This document shows, piece by piece, positions 11,494 through 20,066 of a stretch of 64,000 nt of DNA. The position numbers and the translations under genes are program-made. The first letter of the stretch is position 1. Each line of letters starts with the position of its first letter. Source of the stretch: Bacteroidales bacterium UBA5515 (GTDB lineage: Bacteria; Bacteroidota; Bacteroidia; Bacteroidales; P3); NCBI GenBank assembly GCA_002423895.1, contig DIOL01000019.1, positions 1 through 64,000 of the forward strand, written 5' to 3'. The notes under the pieces were generated by a model. The model made no database searches and was not told the DNA's origin. It saw only the letters and a program-made list of their open reading frames with translations.

Positions 11494-11525
11494 CAAATGT
11501 ACGTTATTAATTCTACTAAAACAAA
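11494..11525 (-). promoter_or_regulatory. Bacteroidota-type promoter of the giant adhesin gene
   Basis: On the minus strand TTTG (11525-11522) is followed after exactly 20 bases by TACATTTG (11501-11494). This matches the -33 TTTG / -7 TAnnTTTG consensus of the Bacteroidota primary sigma factor. It implies a start near 11487 and a 5' leader of about 130 bases. Confidence 0.7.
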
Positions 11526-12184
11526 TTTTATTTAATAATAATTGAGCCATTCCTTTATCTAATTTTTTAAATATCTCTTAATCCGAATTATAAATTTTGC
11601 ATTTTTATGTAAAATTAGATTGTTTTTATTATATAAATGTTAAATGGTCTACAATGGATTTTTTGTAAAAATAACCTAATACATAAGCTTTATTTTTCTT
11701 ATCTTATCAAATTCTAAAAAAGAGTTGATATAATTAGAAAAAGACTAAGTATATTTAAAAAAAGACTAAGAATATTTTTAATTATGATTGATGTTTTATC
11801 ACTTAAGTCTGATTTATTTTTAAGGATTACATATTATGATTAATGCCTTTAAGTATTAAAATCAATTTATATTTCTTATCTTAAACTTATTTCTATCTAT
11901 TGTATTGCATAATTACATAGTATCTATCTATTATATTTAACAATTTTTAATGGTGGTTGTATAAATAAACTGACCAACCATTAGTTTAAAGTTAATTGGT
12001 AATTCATAAATTGAAATTATATAGGGGATATCCTAATAACTTAACTTCTAAATGGTTTGATATTTCTTATCTATTGTTATTATGTCAATAGATTTTCAAC
12101 ATAGTTATTTTAAATTTTGGGTTTTGGATGGTTGGATTTATTAGAATTGTATCCAGTAAGTAATATTATAGAACTAATATAAAT
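11526..12184. other. AT-rich intergenic DNA without a gene
   Basis: Very AT-rich, with stops in all frames and no ORF that looks coding. The one ordered element seen is a short 21-bp periodic array near 11.72-11.78 kb, listed separately. It separates the divergent giant adhesin gene and gyrA. Confidence 0.6.
11717..11779. repeat. Weak three-unit array with 21-bp period
   Basis: AAAAAG occurs at 11717, 11738 and 11759, exactly 21 bp apart. The units read AAAAAGAGTTGATATAATTA, AAAAAGACTAAGTATATTTA and AAAAAGACTAAGAATATTTT. The second and third are close copies; the first is diverged. Unlike the arrays at 23.4, 36.2 and 40.2 kb the unit is not clearly palindromic. Given the base composition, chance is possible. 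Confidence 0.4.
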
Positions 12185-12253
12185 TAAAAACCCTCAACTT
12201 GTCTTCACAGATGTGTTGAGGGCATAATCAATTATGATTTGGTTAACTAAATT
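12185..12253 (-). ncRNA. Candidate small RNA with own promoter and terminator
   Basis: On the minus strand a good promoter (12290-12260) is followed by about 70 bases ending in an 8-bp perfect hairpin (CCCTCAAC / GTTGAGGG at 12222-12191) and a run of T. No minus-strand gene lies upstream of the hairpin, so it is not a terminator of a known gene. A smaller stem (AATCA / TGATT) precedes it. The transcript holds only a six-codon ORF (ATG CCC TCA ACA CAT CTG TGA). I do not recognise it as a known RNA family. It lies between gyrA and the giant adhesin and points toward the latter. Confidence 0.5.
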
Positions 12254-12259
12254 ATTTTG

Positions 12260-12290
12260 CAATATTACAACATTTTTATTCAATTTGCAA
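12260..12290 (-). promoter_or_regulatory. Promoter of the candidate small RNA
   Basis: On the minus strand TTG (12290-12288), a 20-base spacer and TAATATTG (12267-12260) match the Bacteroidota -33 / -7 pattern except for one base of the -7 box. The predicted start is near 12253. Confidence 0.5.
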
Positions 12291-12360
12291 GTTTTTTAAT
12301 ATTTATTTTGCATTTTTTCTTTTAAAGAACATTATCATATCTTCTTTCAAAAAAAAATTG

Positions 12361-12368
12361 TATCTTCG
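12361..12368 (+). promoter_or_regulatory. -7 promoter element of gyrA
   Basis: TATCTTCG, close to TAnnTTTG, lies 33 bases before the chosen ATG of gyrA. No clear -33 TTTG was found at the ideal distance. Confidence 0.4.
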
Positions 12369-12401
12369 CAGATTGAAATTGACTCAGAAAATTTATTGAA
12401 A

Positions 12402-14993
12402 ATGTACTCAGAAAACGAAAAGATTATTAAGGTAAACATCGAAAAACAAATGAAAAGTGCATATATTGATTATGCAATGAGTGTTATTGTTTCTCGTGCT
12501 TTACCTGACGTGAGAGATGGCATGAAACCTGTTCATCGTAGAATTTTGTATGCTATGAATGATATGGGAATGTTTTATAATTCACCTACCAAAAAAAGTG
12601 CAAGAATTGTAGGGGAGGTTCTTGGTAAGTATCACCCTCATGGTGATAGTTCTGTTTATTATGCTATGGTGCGTTTAGCTCAACCATGGCAAATGCGTTA
12701 TAAATTAGTTGATGGGCAAGGTAACTTTGGTTCTGTTGACCAAGACCCTCCAGCTGCTATGCGTTATACTGAGGCTCGTTTAGCTAAAATTTCTGACGAA
12801 ATATTGGCAGATATTGATAAGGATACTGTTGACTTCCAAAACAACTTTGATGACAGTTTAAAGGAACCAACCGTTTTACCTACAAGAATTCCTAATTTAT
12901 TAGTTAATGGAACTTCTGGTATTGCTGTTGGTATGGCTACTAATATGGCTCCTCACAATTTGACTGAAGTTATTAATGGAACAATTGCTTATATCGACAA
13001 TAAAGATATTTCAATTGAAGAGTTGATGAGACATATAACTGCTCCTGATTTTCCAACTGGAGGTATTATTTATGGATACGAAGGTGTTCGTTCAGCTTAT
13101 CAAACAGGTAGGGGACAAGTTGTTATTAGAGCTGAAGCTAACATTGAGCAAGCTCCAAATGGTCATGATCAAATTGTAGTTACTTCTATTCCTTATCAGG
13201 TTAACAAGTCAGAAATGATTCGTCGTCAAGCACAACTTGCTGATGAAAAGAAAATTGAAGGAATTTCTGAAATTAAGGATGAAAGTAATAAGGATGGTAT
13301 TAGAATTGTATATAAACTAAAAAAAGATGCCATCACTAATGTTGTTTTAAATAAACTATATCAATATTCTGAAATTCAAACATCATTCTCAATTAATAGT
13401 ATTGCTTTAGTTCATGGAAGACCTCTTTTATTAAACTTAAAAGAAATTATCAAATACTTTGTTGAGCACAGAATTGAAGTTGTTGAAAGAAGAACAAGAT
13501 TTGAACTTGCTGAAGCTGAAAAAAGAGCTCATATTTTGGAAGGATTGCTTAAAGCATTAGATTTTATTGATGAAATTATTGCAATAATTCGTTCAAGTGA
13601 AACTGTTAATGCAGCAAGAGAAACAATGAGTGAACGATGGGGCTTTTCAGAAATTCAAACAAGAGCTATTGTTGACATGCGTTTACGTCAATTGGCAGCA
13701 TTGGAAAGAGAAAAACTTCAAGCTGAATATGATGAATTGATGGCTTTCATTAAACGTTGTCTTGAAATTCTTAATAATAGAGACGTTTTAATGCAAGTTA
13801 TTAAAGATGAACTTTTGGAGATTAAAGAAAAATATGGTGACGAAAGAAAAACAACAATAGAATTTTCTGCTTCTGACTTCAAGATTGAAGATATGATAGC
13901 TGATGAAGATGTTGTTATTACTATTTCACATCTTGGTTATATTAAACGTACTCCTTTGTCAGAATATAAGGTACAGAATAGGGGAGGTAAGGGCTCAAAA
14001 GGTGCTAACTCGAGAGATGAAGACTTTATTGAACATATTTATACAGCAACAATGCACAACTACATCCTTTTCTTTACTGAAAAAGGACGTTGCTATTGGA
14101 TGAGAGTATTTGAAATTCCAGAAGGTACAAAAACTTCTAAAGGAAGAGCAATTCAAAATCTTATTAATATTGAACCTGATGATACTGTTAAGGCATACAT
14201 TAATATTAAGGATTTGAAAGATGAAGAATATATAAACAATAATTATATTGTGTTATGTACTAAAAAAGGTATTGTTAAGAAAACAACCCTTGAAGCTTAT
14301 TCTCGACCAAGAGTAAATGGAATTATTGCAGTTACTATTAGAGAAGGAGATGAACTTTTGGAAGCAAAACTTACTAATGGTGAAAATGAAATATTCTTAG
14401 CATTAAATAGTGGTAACTGTATCCGTTTTTCAGAAAGCAAAGTAAGACCAATGGGAAGAAATGCTTCTGGAGTGAAAGGTGTTACATTAAAAGATGAAAG
14501 TGATTTTGTAATTGGCATGGTTTGTGTTGAAGATAAAGAAAGAAATATCTTGGTTGTATCAGAAAATGGTTATGGAAAACGTTCTAATATCGATGAATAC
14601 AGACATACAAATAGGGGAGGAAAAGGAGTAAGAACATTAAAAATTACTGATAAAACAGGAAACTTAATTGCAATCAAAGATGTTGTAGATGAAAATGATT
14701 TAATGATAATTAATAAATCAGGTATAACAATTAGAATTGCAGTTAAAGACCTTAGAGTAATGGGACGTTCAACTCAAGGAGTAAGACTTATTAAGCTAAA
14801 AGAAGACGACCAAATTGCAGCAGTTTGCAGAATTGATGTTACTGAAGACGATGAAGATATTGAAAGAGCAATAATTGATGGAGAAGAAATTATTGATGAG
14901 GATATAGATTTGAATGATGTTGAAGTTGAAGAAGAAATTGATGAATCTGATGAAGAAATTCAAGAAGAAGACACAATTGAAGAAGAAAATTAA
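12402..14993 (+). CDS. gyrA: DNA gyrase subunit A
   Basis: The DNA-breaking and rejoining subunit of gyrase. From the ATG at 12402 the protein has 863 residues. An in-frame TTG two codons earlier is a less likely start. The numbering coincides with E. coli: catalytic tyrosine at 122 in AAMRYTEARL, quinolone-determining region with HPHGDSSVYYAMV at 78-90. The C-terminal pinwheel has a GyrA-box (QNRGGKGSKG), which separates it from ParC. The tail is very acidic (DE-rich). Residue 83 is Ser, but the residue at 87, Asp in E. coli, is Tyr; this may be natural to the lineage. gyrB is not in the window. Confidence 0.95.
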   Translation: MYSENEKIIKVNIEKQMKSAYIDYAMSVIVSRALPDVRDGMKPVHRRILYAMNDMGMFYNSPTKKSARIVGEVLGKYHPHGDSSVYYAMVRLAQPWQMRYKLVDGQGNFGSVDQDPPAAMRYTEARLAKISDEILADIDKDTVDFQNNFDDSLKEPTVLPTRIPNLLVNGTSGIAVGMATNMAPHNLTEVINGTIAYIDNKDISIEELMRHITAPDFPTGGIIYGYEGVRSAYQTGRGQVVIRAEANIEQAPNGHDQIVVTSIPYQVNKSEMIRRQAQLADEKKIEGISEIKDESNKDGIRIVYKLKKDAITNVVLNKLYQYSEIQTSFSINSIALVHGRPLLLNLKEIIKYFVEHRIEVVERRTRFELAEAEKRAHILEGLLKALDFIDEIIAIIRSSETVNAARETMSERWGFSEIQTRAIVDMRLRQLAALEREKLQAEYDELMAFIKRCLEILNNRDVLMQVIKDELLEIKEKYGDERKTTIEFSASDFKIEDMIADEDVVITISHLGYIKRTPLSEYKVQNRGGKGSKGANSRDEDFIEHIYTATMHNYILFFTEKGRCYWMRVFEIPEGTKTSKGRAIQNLINIEPDDTVKAYINIKDLKDEEYINNNYIVLCTKKGIVKKTTLEAYSRPRVNGIIAVTIREGDELLEAKLTNGENEIFLALNSGNCIRFSESKVRPMGRNASGVKGVTLKDESDFVIGMVCVEDKERNILVVSENGYGKRSNIDEYRHTNRGGKGVRTLKITDKTGNLIAIKDVVDENDLMIINKSGITIRIAVKDLRVMGRSTQGVRLIKLKEDDQIAAVCRIDVTEDDEDIERAIIDGEEIIDEDIDLNDVEVEEEIDESDEEIQEEDTIEEEN

Positions 14994-15050
14994 AATAAAA
15001 TAAATCTAGCAGAAATTAATTTTAAAATAAATCAAATAAAACAGATTAAA

Positions 15051-16280
15051 ATGAAAAGAGTAATTTTTTTAGTAGCATTAATCGCATTTGGATTTAGTGC
15101 AACGGCTCAAACTATGAAAGTTCAAAGTGCTTATGCCGATATGAAAAATAATCGTTTAGCAAATGCAAAGAAAAATATTGATGCAGCTTGTGAAAATGAA
15201 AGCACTAAAAATGATCCTAAAACATGGCACTATGCTGGACTTATATACGCTAAATTAGTTGAAGTATCTAAAACTGATGCAAAATTATTTAAGAAACAAA
15301 AAATTGAAACTCCAGTTCTTGTATTAGCAGAAACATCCACTCAAGCAATTTTAAAATCAATTGAGATGGAAAAAGCAGCTAATACTATAGAATATGTTAA
15401 TGCTAATATTAACACATTAAAATACATTGTTATATTCCAATTCGATACAGCTTTTAAAGTTTTCTCAGATAGAAAATATCAAGAATGTATTCCTATGCTT
15501 GAAAATGTAGTTAAAATCTCTCAAATAGCAGGAGATAAAGAAATCTATATGAAATCTAAAGCATGTCTATCATTATCTTACGATGCAATCGGTCAAAAAG
15601 ATAAAGCTGTTGAACTATATCGTAATTTAGTTAAAGAAAAAACAACTGAAGAATCAATATATATTAATCTTTTTATTGCAAATAAGAAAGAAAAAGAAAT
15701 AGAAAAAGCAACTAATGTTTTGAAAGCTGGGGTAAAAAACATTCCTTCAAGTTACACACTATTAGGTTTGTTAACTGGAGCATATGTTGAAGCAGGAAAC
15801 ATAGAAGAAGCTGATAAATGTATTGTAACATTAAAGTCAATTGCTGATACAATTTCTCAAAACAAATCAACAATTTTAGTTATAATTGCAAACTCATTGC
15901 GTGACGCAAACAAAATAGACGATGCAATTGCAATGTATAATCAATCTTTAAGTATAGATCCAAGTCAAAATGAAGCTCTTTCAACTCAAACAAATGCTAA
16001 CTTTGGATTAGGAGCATTATATTTTAATATGGCTGTTGATCAATTAGATAAAGCTGCCAATTTACCAGTTGGTGAAGAATCTGATAAGGAATATAATAGA
16101 TTAATGGAAGATTCTAAAGTTAAATTCTCACAATCAATTCCATATTTTGAAAAAGTTTTAGCTAAAAAGCCTAATGATATTGCAACATTAAATCAATTAA
16201 AAATTATATATTCAAGACTTCAAATGACTGAAAAATATAAAGAAATTAGTGCTAAACTTGAATCATTAAGAACTAAATAA
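15051..16280 (+). CDS. Secreted/periplasmic tetratricopeptide-repeat protein
   Basis: 409 residues with a signal peptide (MKRVIFLVALIAFGFSATAQ). The mature part is alpha-helical with TPR-like units, for example around residues 140-200 (YQECIPMLENVVKIS, CLSLSYDAIGQKDKAVELY) and 280-390 (AIAMYNQSLSIDPSQNEAL, YFEKVLAKKPNDIATLNQL). TPR proteins act as scaffolds; the partner is unknown. It follows gyrA by 57 bases in the same direction, so could be read from the gyrA promoter, and ends before a clear terminator. Confidence 0.75.
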   Translation: MKRVIFLVALIAFGFSATAQTMKVQSAYADMKNNRLANAKKNIDAACENESTKNDPKTWHYAGLIYAKLVEVSKTDAKLFKKQKIETPVLVLAETSTQAILKSIEMEKAANTIEYVNANINTLKYIVIFQFDTAFKVFSDRKYQECIPMLENVVKISQIAGDKEIYMKSKACLSLSYDAIGQKDKAVELYRNLVKEKTTEESIYINLFIANKKEKEIEKATNVLKAGVKNIPSSYTLLGLLTGAYVEAGNIEEADKCIVTLKSIADTISQNKSTILVIIANSLRDANKIDDAIAMYNQSLSIDPSQNEALSTQTNANFGLGALYFNMAVDQLDKAANLPVGEESDKEYNRLMEDSKVKFSQSIPYFEKVLAKKPNDIATLNQLKIIYSRLQMTEKYKEISAKLESLRTK

Positions 16281-16327
16281 TCATAGTAAATAAAAAATAG
16301 GTTAGATAATAAATCTAATTTATCAAT

Positions 16328-16366
16328 AAAAACCTCAGTAATATTATAATTACTGAGGTTTTTAAT
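16328..16366 (+). terminator. Terminator of the gyrA/TPR transcript
   Basis: AAACCTCAGTAAT / ATTACTGAGGTTT form a 13-bp stem with a short loop, followed by T's on the plus strand. A-rich sequence on the left flank makes it potentially bidirectional. Confidence 0.8.
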
Positions 16367-16619
16367 TTACAATAATTCATATTTTGAATGTAAACAATAT
16401 TTTATTTCAAATTTCAAGATCTAAAACGTTATAATATTTTTCTATCTCTTTGTTTTAATTTTTTCTTTTATCACGATTAATTATCTTATTAATCTGAGCT
16501 AGAAATTACAGATTTCAATTAAAAAAATCAATATTTTGCCTTAATAATTACATTTTATAATTGCAATTATGTTAAGTATAAGTTATAGAAATTATATATT
16601 TAATTACTCCCTATGTATT

Positions 16620-16657
16620 AAAAAAAACCTCCTTTAACTTAATAAAGAAGGTTTTTC
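16620..16657 (-). terminator. Terminator of the transketolase operon
   Basis: An inverted repeat (AAACCT.CTTTA / TAAAG.AGGTTT) with a single mismatch. On the minus strand it ends in a run of T, downstream of the last gene of the operon. Confidence 0.65.
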
Positions 16658-16753
16658 TTATAATATAGTTTCTATTCAGAAATCTATTTTTGTAATAATT
16701 ACTATTAATTTTCTATTCTAATAATTTATTTATTCAGAAATAGATATTATGAT

Positions 16754-17707
16754 TTATTTTCTTTTGATTACTTTTTGAACTGCTTCAACAATATTATTTG
16801 ATTTTAGTCCATATTTAACCATTAAATCTTCTGGTTTTCCGCTTTCACCAAATTTATCATCAATTCCAATATATTCAATTGGTTTTGGATTATTAAGAGC
16901 TAATAACTGTGCAACAGAATCTCCTAAACCTCCATTATATTGATGTTCTTCACAAGTAACAACACAACCAGTTTTAGCAACAGATTTAAGAATTGCTTTA
17001 TTATCTAATGGTTTTATTGTATGAATATTGATTATTTCTGCATCTATCCCCTGCTCTGCTAACATCTCCCCTGCTTGAATTGCTTCCCAAACCAAATGTC
17101 CAGTAGCTAAAATAGTTACATCTTTTCCTTCATTTATCATTAGAGCTTTACCTATTTGGAATGGAGTGTCTTCAGAAATAAATATTGGAACTTTTGGTCT
17201 TCCAAATCTTAAATAAACTGGTCCAACATGTTCTGCAGCTGCAATTGTTGCTTGAACAGTTTGATTATAATCGCAAGGATTAATAACTACCATATTGGGT
17301 AACATTTTCATTAATCCTATATCTTCAAGAATTTGATGTGTTGCACCATCTTCTCCAAGAGTTATTCCTGCATGAGAACCAGCAATTTTAACATTAGTAT
17401 TTGAATAAGCAACACTTTGACGTATTTGGTCATAAACTCTACCTGTTGAAAAAGCTGCAAAAGAACCAATAAAAGGAATTTTTCCACTTAAAGCTAATCC
17501 AGAAGCAACACCAACCATATTAGCTTCTGAAATTCCTATCTGAAAAAATCTTTCTGAAAAAGCTTCTTTAAAAGCTCCCATTTTAACACTTTCTGTTAAA
17601 TCAGCACATAAAGCTACAACATTTTGATTTCTTTTTCCTGCTTCCAAAAGACCTTGTCCAAATCCTGAACGAGTGTCGTTACTTCCTAAAATTGTATATT
17701 TTCTCAT
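16754..17707 (-). CDS. Transketolase, C-terminal subunit
   Basis: 317 residues that match the C-terminal half of transketolase: a pyrimidine-binding domain (EANMVGVASGLALSGKIPFI, GEDGATHQ) followed by the C-terminal domain (GHLVWEAIQAGEML, EEHQYNGGLGDSV). With the N-terminal subunit it forms a thiamine-diphosphate enzyme that moves two-carbon units in the non-oxidative pentose phosphate pathway. Two-gene transketolases are known in several bacteria and archaea. Here the halves are separated by a vWA-domain gene; this ORF begins 6 bases after that gene. The length is normal for a split C-subunit. Confidence 0.9.
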   Translation of the reverse strand: MRKYTILGSNDTRSGFGQGLLEAGKRNQNVVALCADLTESVKMGAFKEAFSERFFQIGISEANMVGVASGLALSGKIPFIGSFAAFSTGRVYDQIRQSVAYSNTNVKIAGSHAGITLGEDGATHQILEDIGLMKMLPNMVVINPCDYNQTVQATIAAAEHVGPVYLRFGRPKVPIFISEDTPFQIGKALMINEGKDVTILATGHLVWEAIQAGEMLAEQGIDAEIINIHTIKPLDNKAILKSVAKTGCVVTCEEHQYNGGLGDSVAQLLALNNPKPIEYIGIDDKFGESGKPEDLMVKYGLKSNNIVEAVQKVIKRK

Positions 17708-17713
17708 TGATTA

Positions 17714-19117
17714 TTATTTATTTTTATTTTCAAATGTTATTATGGTTGTTTCTGATGATTCAATTTTAAACTCAATAACTTTAGTATCCTTAGTTAAAGT
17801 GCTATTCTTTGGACGGAAAACTACTTGATATTTGCCGGGTAAAAGAGATATAGTTTCTAATTGTTTTCGAGATAAATTGGCAACAAATTTCCAATTATCA
17901 TCTTCATTTACAAAAAGAGTAGAAAATGAATCATTAGGTTTAGTTATTTGAACATTACCTGTTGCTGGTATTTCAATTTGTGTGGTTGAACTTTGTACTA
18001 TTTCTATGTTTTCCAAAAATAGTCTTGGTTGAGTTAAAACCTCTAAATCGTATTTTCCAACAAGATAACGCTCTGATGAATTAATGTTCTGTAAATTTAT
18101 TGTTTCCCTCTCTCCTTTTCTCTTCACCAAAACACCAATTGGCTTAGTGTTTTGTTCCTTACCTTTATATTTTATTACCAAGGTACCTTGAGATACATTA
18201 ATGGGGATAATTGTATGTGATCCAGCCTTTATGTTAACATCTTCAATTTTTACCTTAGGCAAGGTTTGAATTTCAATGTCGTAACTTATTAAAGGATCTA
18301 TTTCTAAAGTATCAGAAAGTCCCTTTGAATTCATTGTATGAATAAAAGAATATTTTGGTTGTTTACTCCTTGATTCATAAAATATCATTGGAACATTTGT
18401 TTCGCTTGGAGCTTTATATGAATCCAACATATCAACTTGACAAGTTGAACCATAAATTGCTTGATTAACAATATCATTAAGTTTTTTTGTAAATTCAATT
18501 TCATTATTTACTCCAAAATAGTTACCTACACATTTAAAGTAATCAGAATTTCCTTTACCAATACCAATAATAAATGGTTTAATTATAGCACCTTGATTTT
18601 GCATTGTTTGAGAAATCTTACATGGATCATCACCACAATCGTCAATGCCATCAGTTATAAGTATTACAATATTTCTACAATTTTTACATTCAGGAAAATC
18701 TAATTTTGCTGCTTTTAAAGAATTGGCTATTGGAGAAGAACCTTTGGGAACTAATCCTTTAAGTTTATCTTTTATTAAATCATTATTATTGTTTGAGAAT
18801 GGAATCTCAAGCTTTGTATCATTACAATCTTGCAATGTGTAGCTTTGTGTGTGACCAAAAGCTCTTAGAGCTAACTCAACATTTGCTTTTCCATTCAATG
18901 TATCAATAACATTTGAAAGTATGGATTGAGTTATTTTTATTTTGGTATCACTTTGCCATTTTCCATACATACTATATGAACAATCGACAATAAATAATAT
19001 TCTTGTCTTTTGATTTTCTAATTTTATTGTTGGCCTTTGATTTCTTGTTTGAGCATTAGAAACAAAAGAAGAAAATAAAACTATGAAAATAAATAGTATT
19101 TTTGGAAAGCTTTTCAT
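17714..19117 (-). CDS. Secreted von Willebrand factor A domain protein
   Basis: 467 residues with a signal peptide (MKSFPKILFIFIVLFSSFVS). The vWA domain (about residues 38-215) has an intact MIDAS start, DCSYS with D45, S47 and S49, and a later ITDGIDDCGDD segment. The remainder (about 240-467) looks like beta-rich extracellular modules. vWA domains bind proteins through a metal ion; the target is unknown. The gene is translationally coupled to the transketolase N-subunit (TAATG, stop and start share one base) and ends 6 bases before the C-subunit. Why an exported protein sits inside a cytosolic enzyme operon is not explained by the sequence. Confidence 0.8.
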   Translation of the reverse strand: MKSFPKILFIFIVLFSSFVSNAQTRNQRPTIKLENQKTRILFIVDCSYSMYGKWQSDTKIKITQSILSNVIDTLNGKANVELALRAFGHTQSYTLQDCNDTKLEIPFSNNNNDLIKDKLKGLVPKGSSPIANSLKAAKLDFPECKNCRNIVILITDGIDDCGDDPCKISQTMQNQGAIIKPFIIGIGKGNSDYFKCVGNYFGVNNEIEFTKKLNDIVNQAIYGSTCQVDMLDSYKAPSETNVPMIFYESRSKQPKYSFIHTMNSKGLSDTLEIDPLISYDIEIQTLPKVKIEDVNIKAGSHTIIPINVSQGTLVIKYKGKEQNTKPIGVLVKRKGERETINLQNINSSERYLVGKYDLEVLTQPRLFLENIEIVQSSTTQIEIPATGNVQITKPNDSFSTLFVNEDDNWKFVANLSRKQLETISLLPGKYQVVFRPKNSTLTKDTKVIEFKIESSETTIITFENKNK

Positions 19118-19962
19118 TAATAGTCGCCTAATGTTTCTTTTAATTGAGAAAGAGCATTTACTGTTTGTTCATTGCTTGGAGCAACACCATGCCATTTGTA
19201 AGAACCTTGCATAAAATCAACACCATATCCCATTAAAGTATGCATTAAAATTACAACTGGTTTTCCTTTCTTGGTAAGTTTCTTTGCTTCGCTTAATCCT
19301 CTAACACAATCCTTCATATCATTTCCTTGCATTTCCAATACTTCCCATCCAAAAGCTATGAATTTATCTTTAAGACTTCCGTTTGGCAATACATTTTCAA
19401 CTTTTCCATCAATTTGAGCGTTGTTAAAGTCTATAATTGAAATTAAATTATCAACCTTATTACCTGCAGCATACATAGCTGCTTCCCAAATTTGTCCTTC
19501 CTGCAATTCTCCATCTCCATGAAGAGTATAAACCAAATGGTCGCAACCATTTAATTTCTTAGCTAAAGCAGCTCCAACACCTACTGAAAGTCCTTGTCCT
19601 AAAGAACCTGAAGCAATTCTCACTCCTGGTAAATTATATTTTGGAGTTGGGTGACCCTGAAGAGGTGAACCCAATTTTCTAAATGTTGCTAAATCACTTA
19701 CTGGGAAAAATCCTCTACGTGACAACACACTATACCAAACGGGAGAAATATGTCCATTTGAAAGGAAAAACATATCCTCACCCTTACCTTCTATTGTGAA
19801 ATTTTCAGGATTACATTCCAATGCGTCAAAATATAATGCACACATTACATCAGCACATCCCAATGATCCTCCAGGATGACCTGAAGAACAAGCGTTAACC
19901 ATTCTTACTATATCTCTTCTTACTTGAGAAGCAATGTTTTCTAATTCTGCAATTGTAGCCAT
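19117..19962 (-). CDS. Transketolase, N-terminal subunit
   Basis: 281 residues that match the thiamine-diphosphate-binding half of transketolase. SSGHPGGSLG near the N-terminus holds the conserved His. GDGELQEGQIWEAAM with downstream DFNNAQIDG is the GDG-to-N cofactor-binding motif. This is the first gene of a three-gene operon with the vWA protein and the C-terminal subunit. Its stop overlaps the vWA start by one base. Confidence 0.92.
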   Translation of the reverse strand: MATIAELENIASQVRRDIVRMVNACSSGHPGGSLGCADVMCALYFDALECNPENFTIEGKGEDMFFLSNGHISPVWYSVLSRRGFFPVSDLATFRKLGSPLQGHPTPKYNLPGVRIASGSLGQGLSVGVGAALAKKLNGCDHLVYTLHGDGELQEGQIWEAAMYAAGNKVDNLISIIDFNNAQIDGKVENVLPNGSLKDKFIAFGWEVLEMQGNDMKDCVRGLSEAKKLTKKGKPVVILMHTLMGYGVDFMQGSYKWHGVAPSNEQTVNALSQLKETLGDY

Positions 19963-19984
19963 ATAGTTATATATTTTTAGACTG

Positions 19985-20013
19985 CAAAATTAGCAAAAAA
20001 AAGCATAACCAAA
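19985..20013 (-). promoter_or_regulatory. Promoter of the transketolase operon
   Basis: TAATTTTG (19992-19985 on the minus strand) fits the -7 consensus exactly. TTTG at 20013-20010 could be the -33 box, but the 17-base spacer is shorter than the usual 19-21. Confidence 0.5.
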
Positions 20014-20066
20014 GAATAAATCGATAAGAGATATTATTTTAGAGATTGAGAAAGTGTTATAATTAA

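Larger units (their letters stand above)
16281..16753. other. Intergenic region between convergent genes
   Basis: Between the TPR gene (+) and the transketolase operon (-). It holds two terminator hairpins, listed separately, one near each gene end. The AT-rich stretch between them has no ORF or repeat that I can support. Confidence 0.6.

Noticed and set aside
12191..12222. Terminator of gyrA or of the giant adhesin
   Set aside because: It lies upstream of both genes; its T-run is on the minus strand and only a short upstream transcript could use it.
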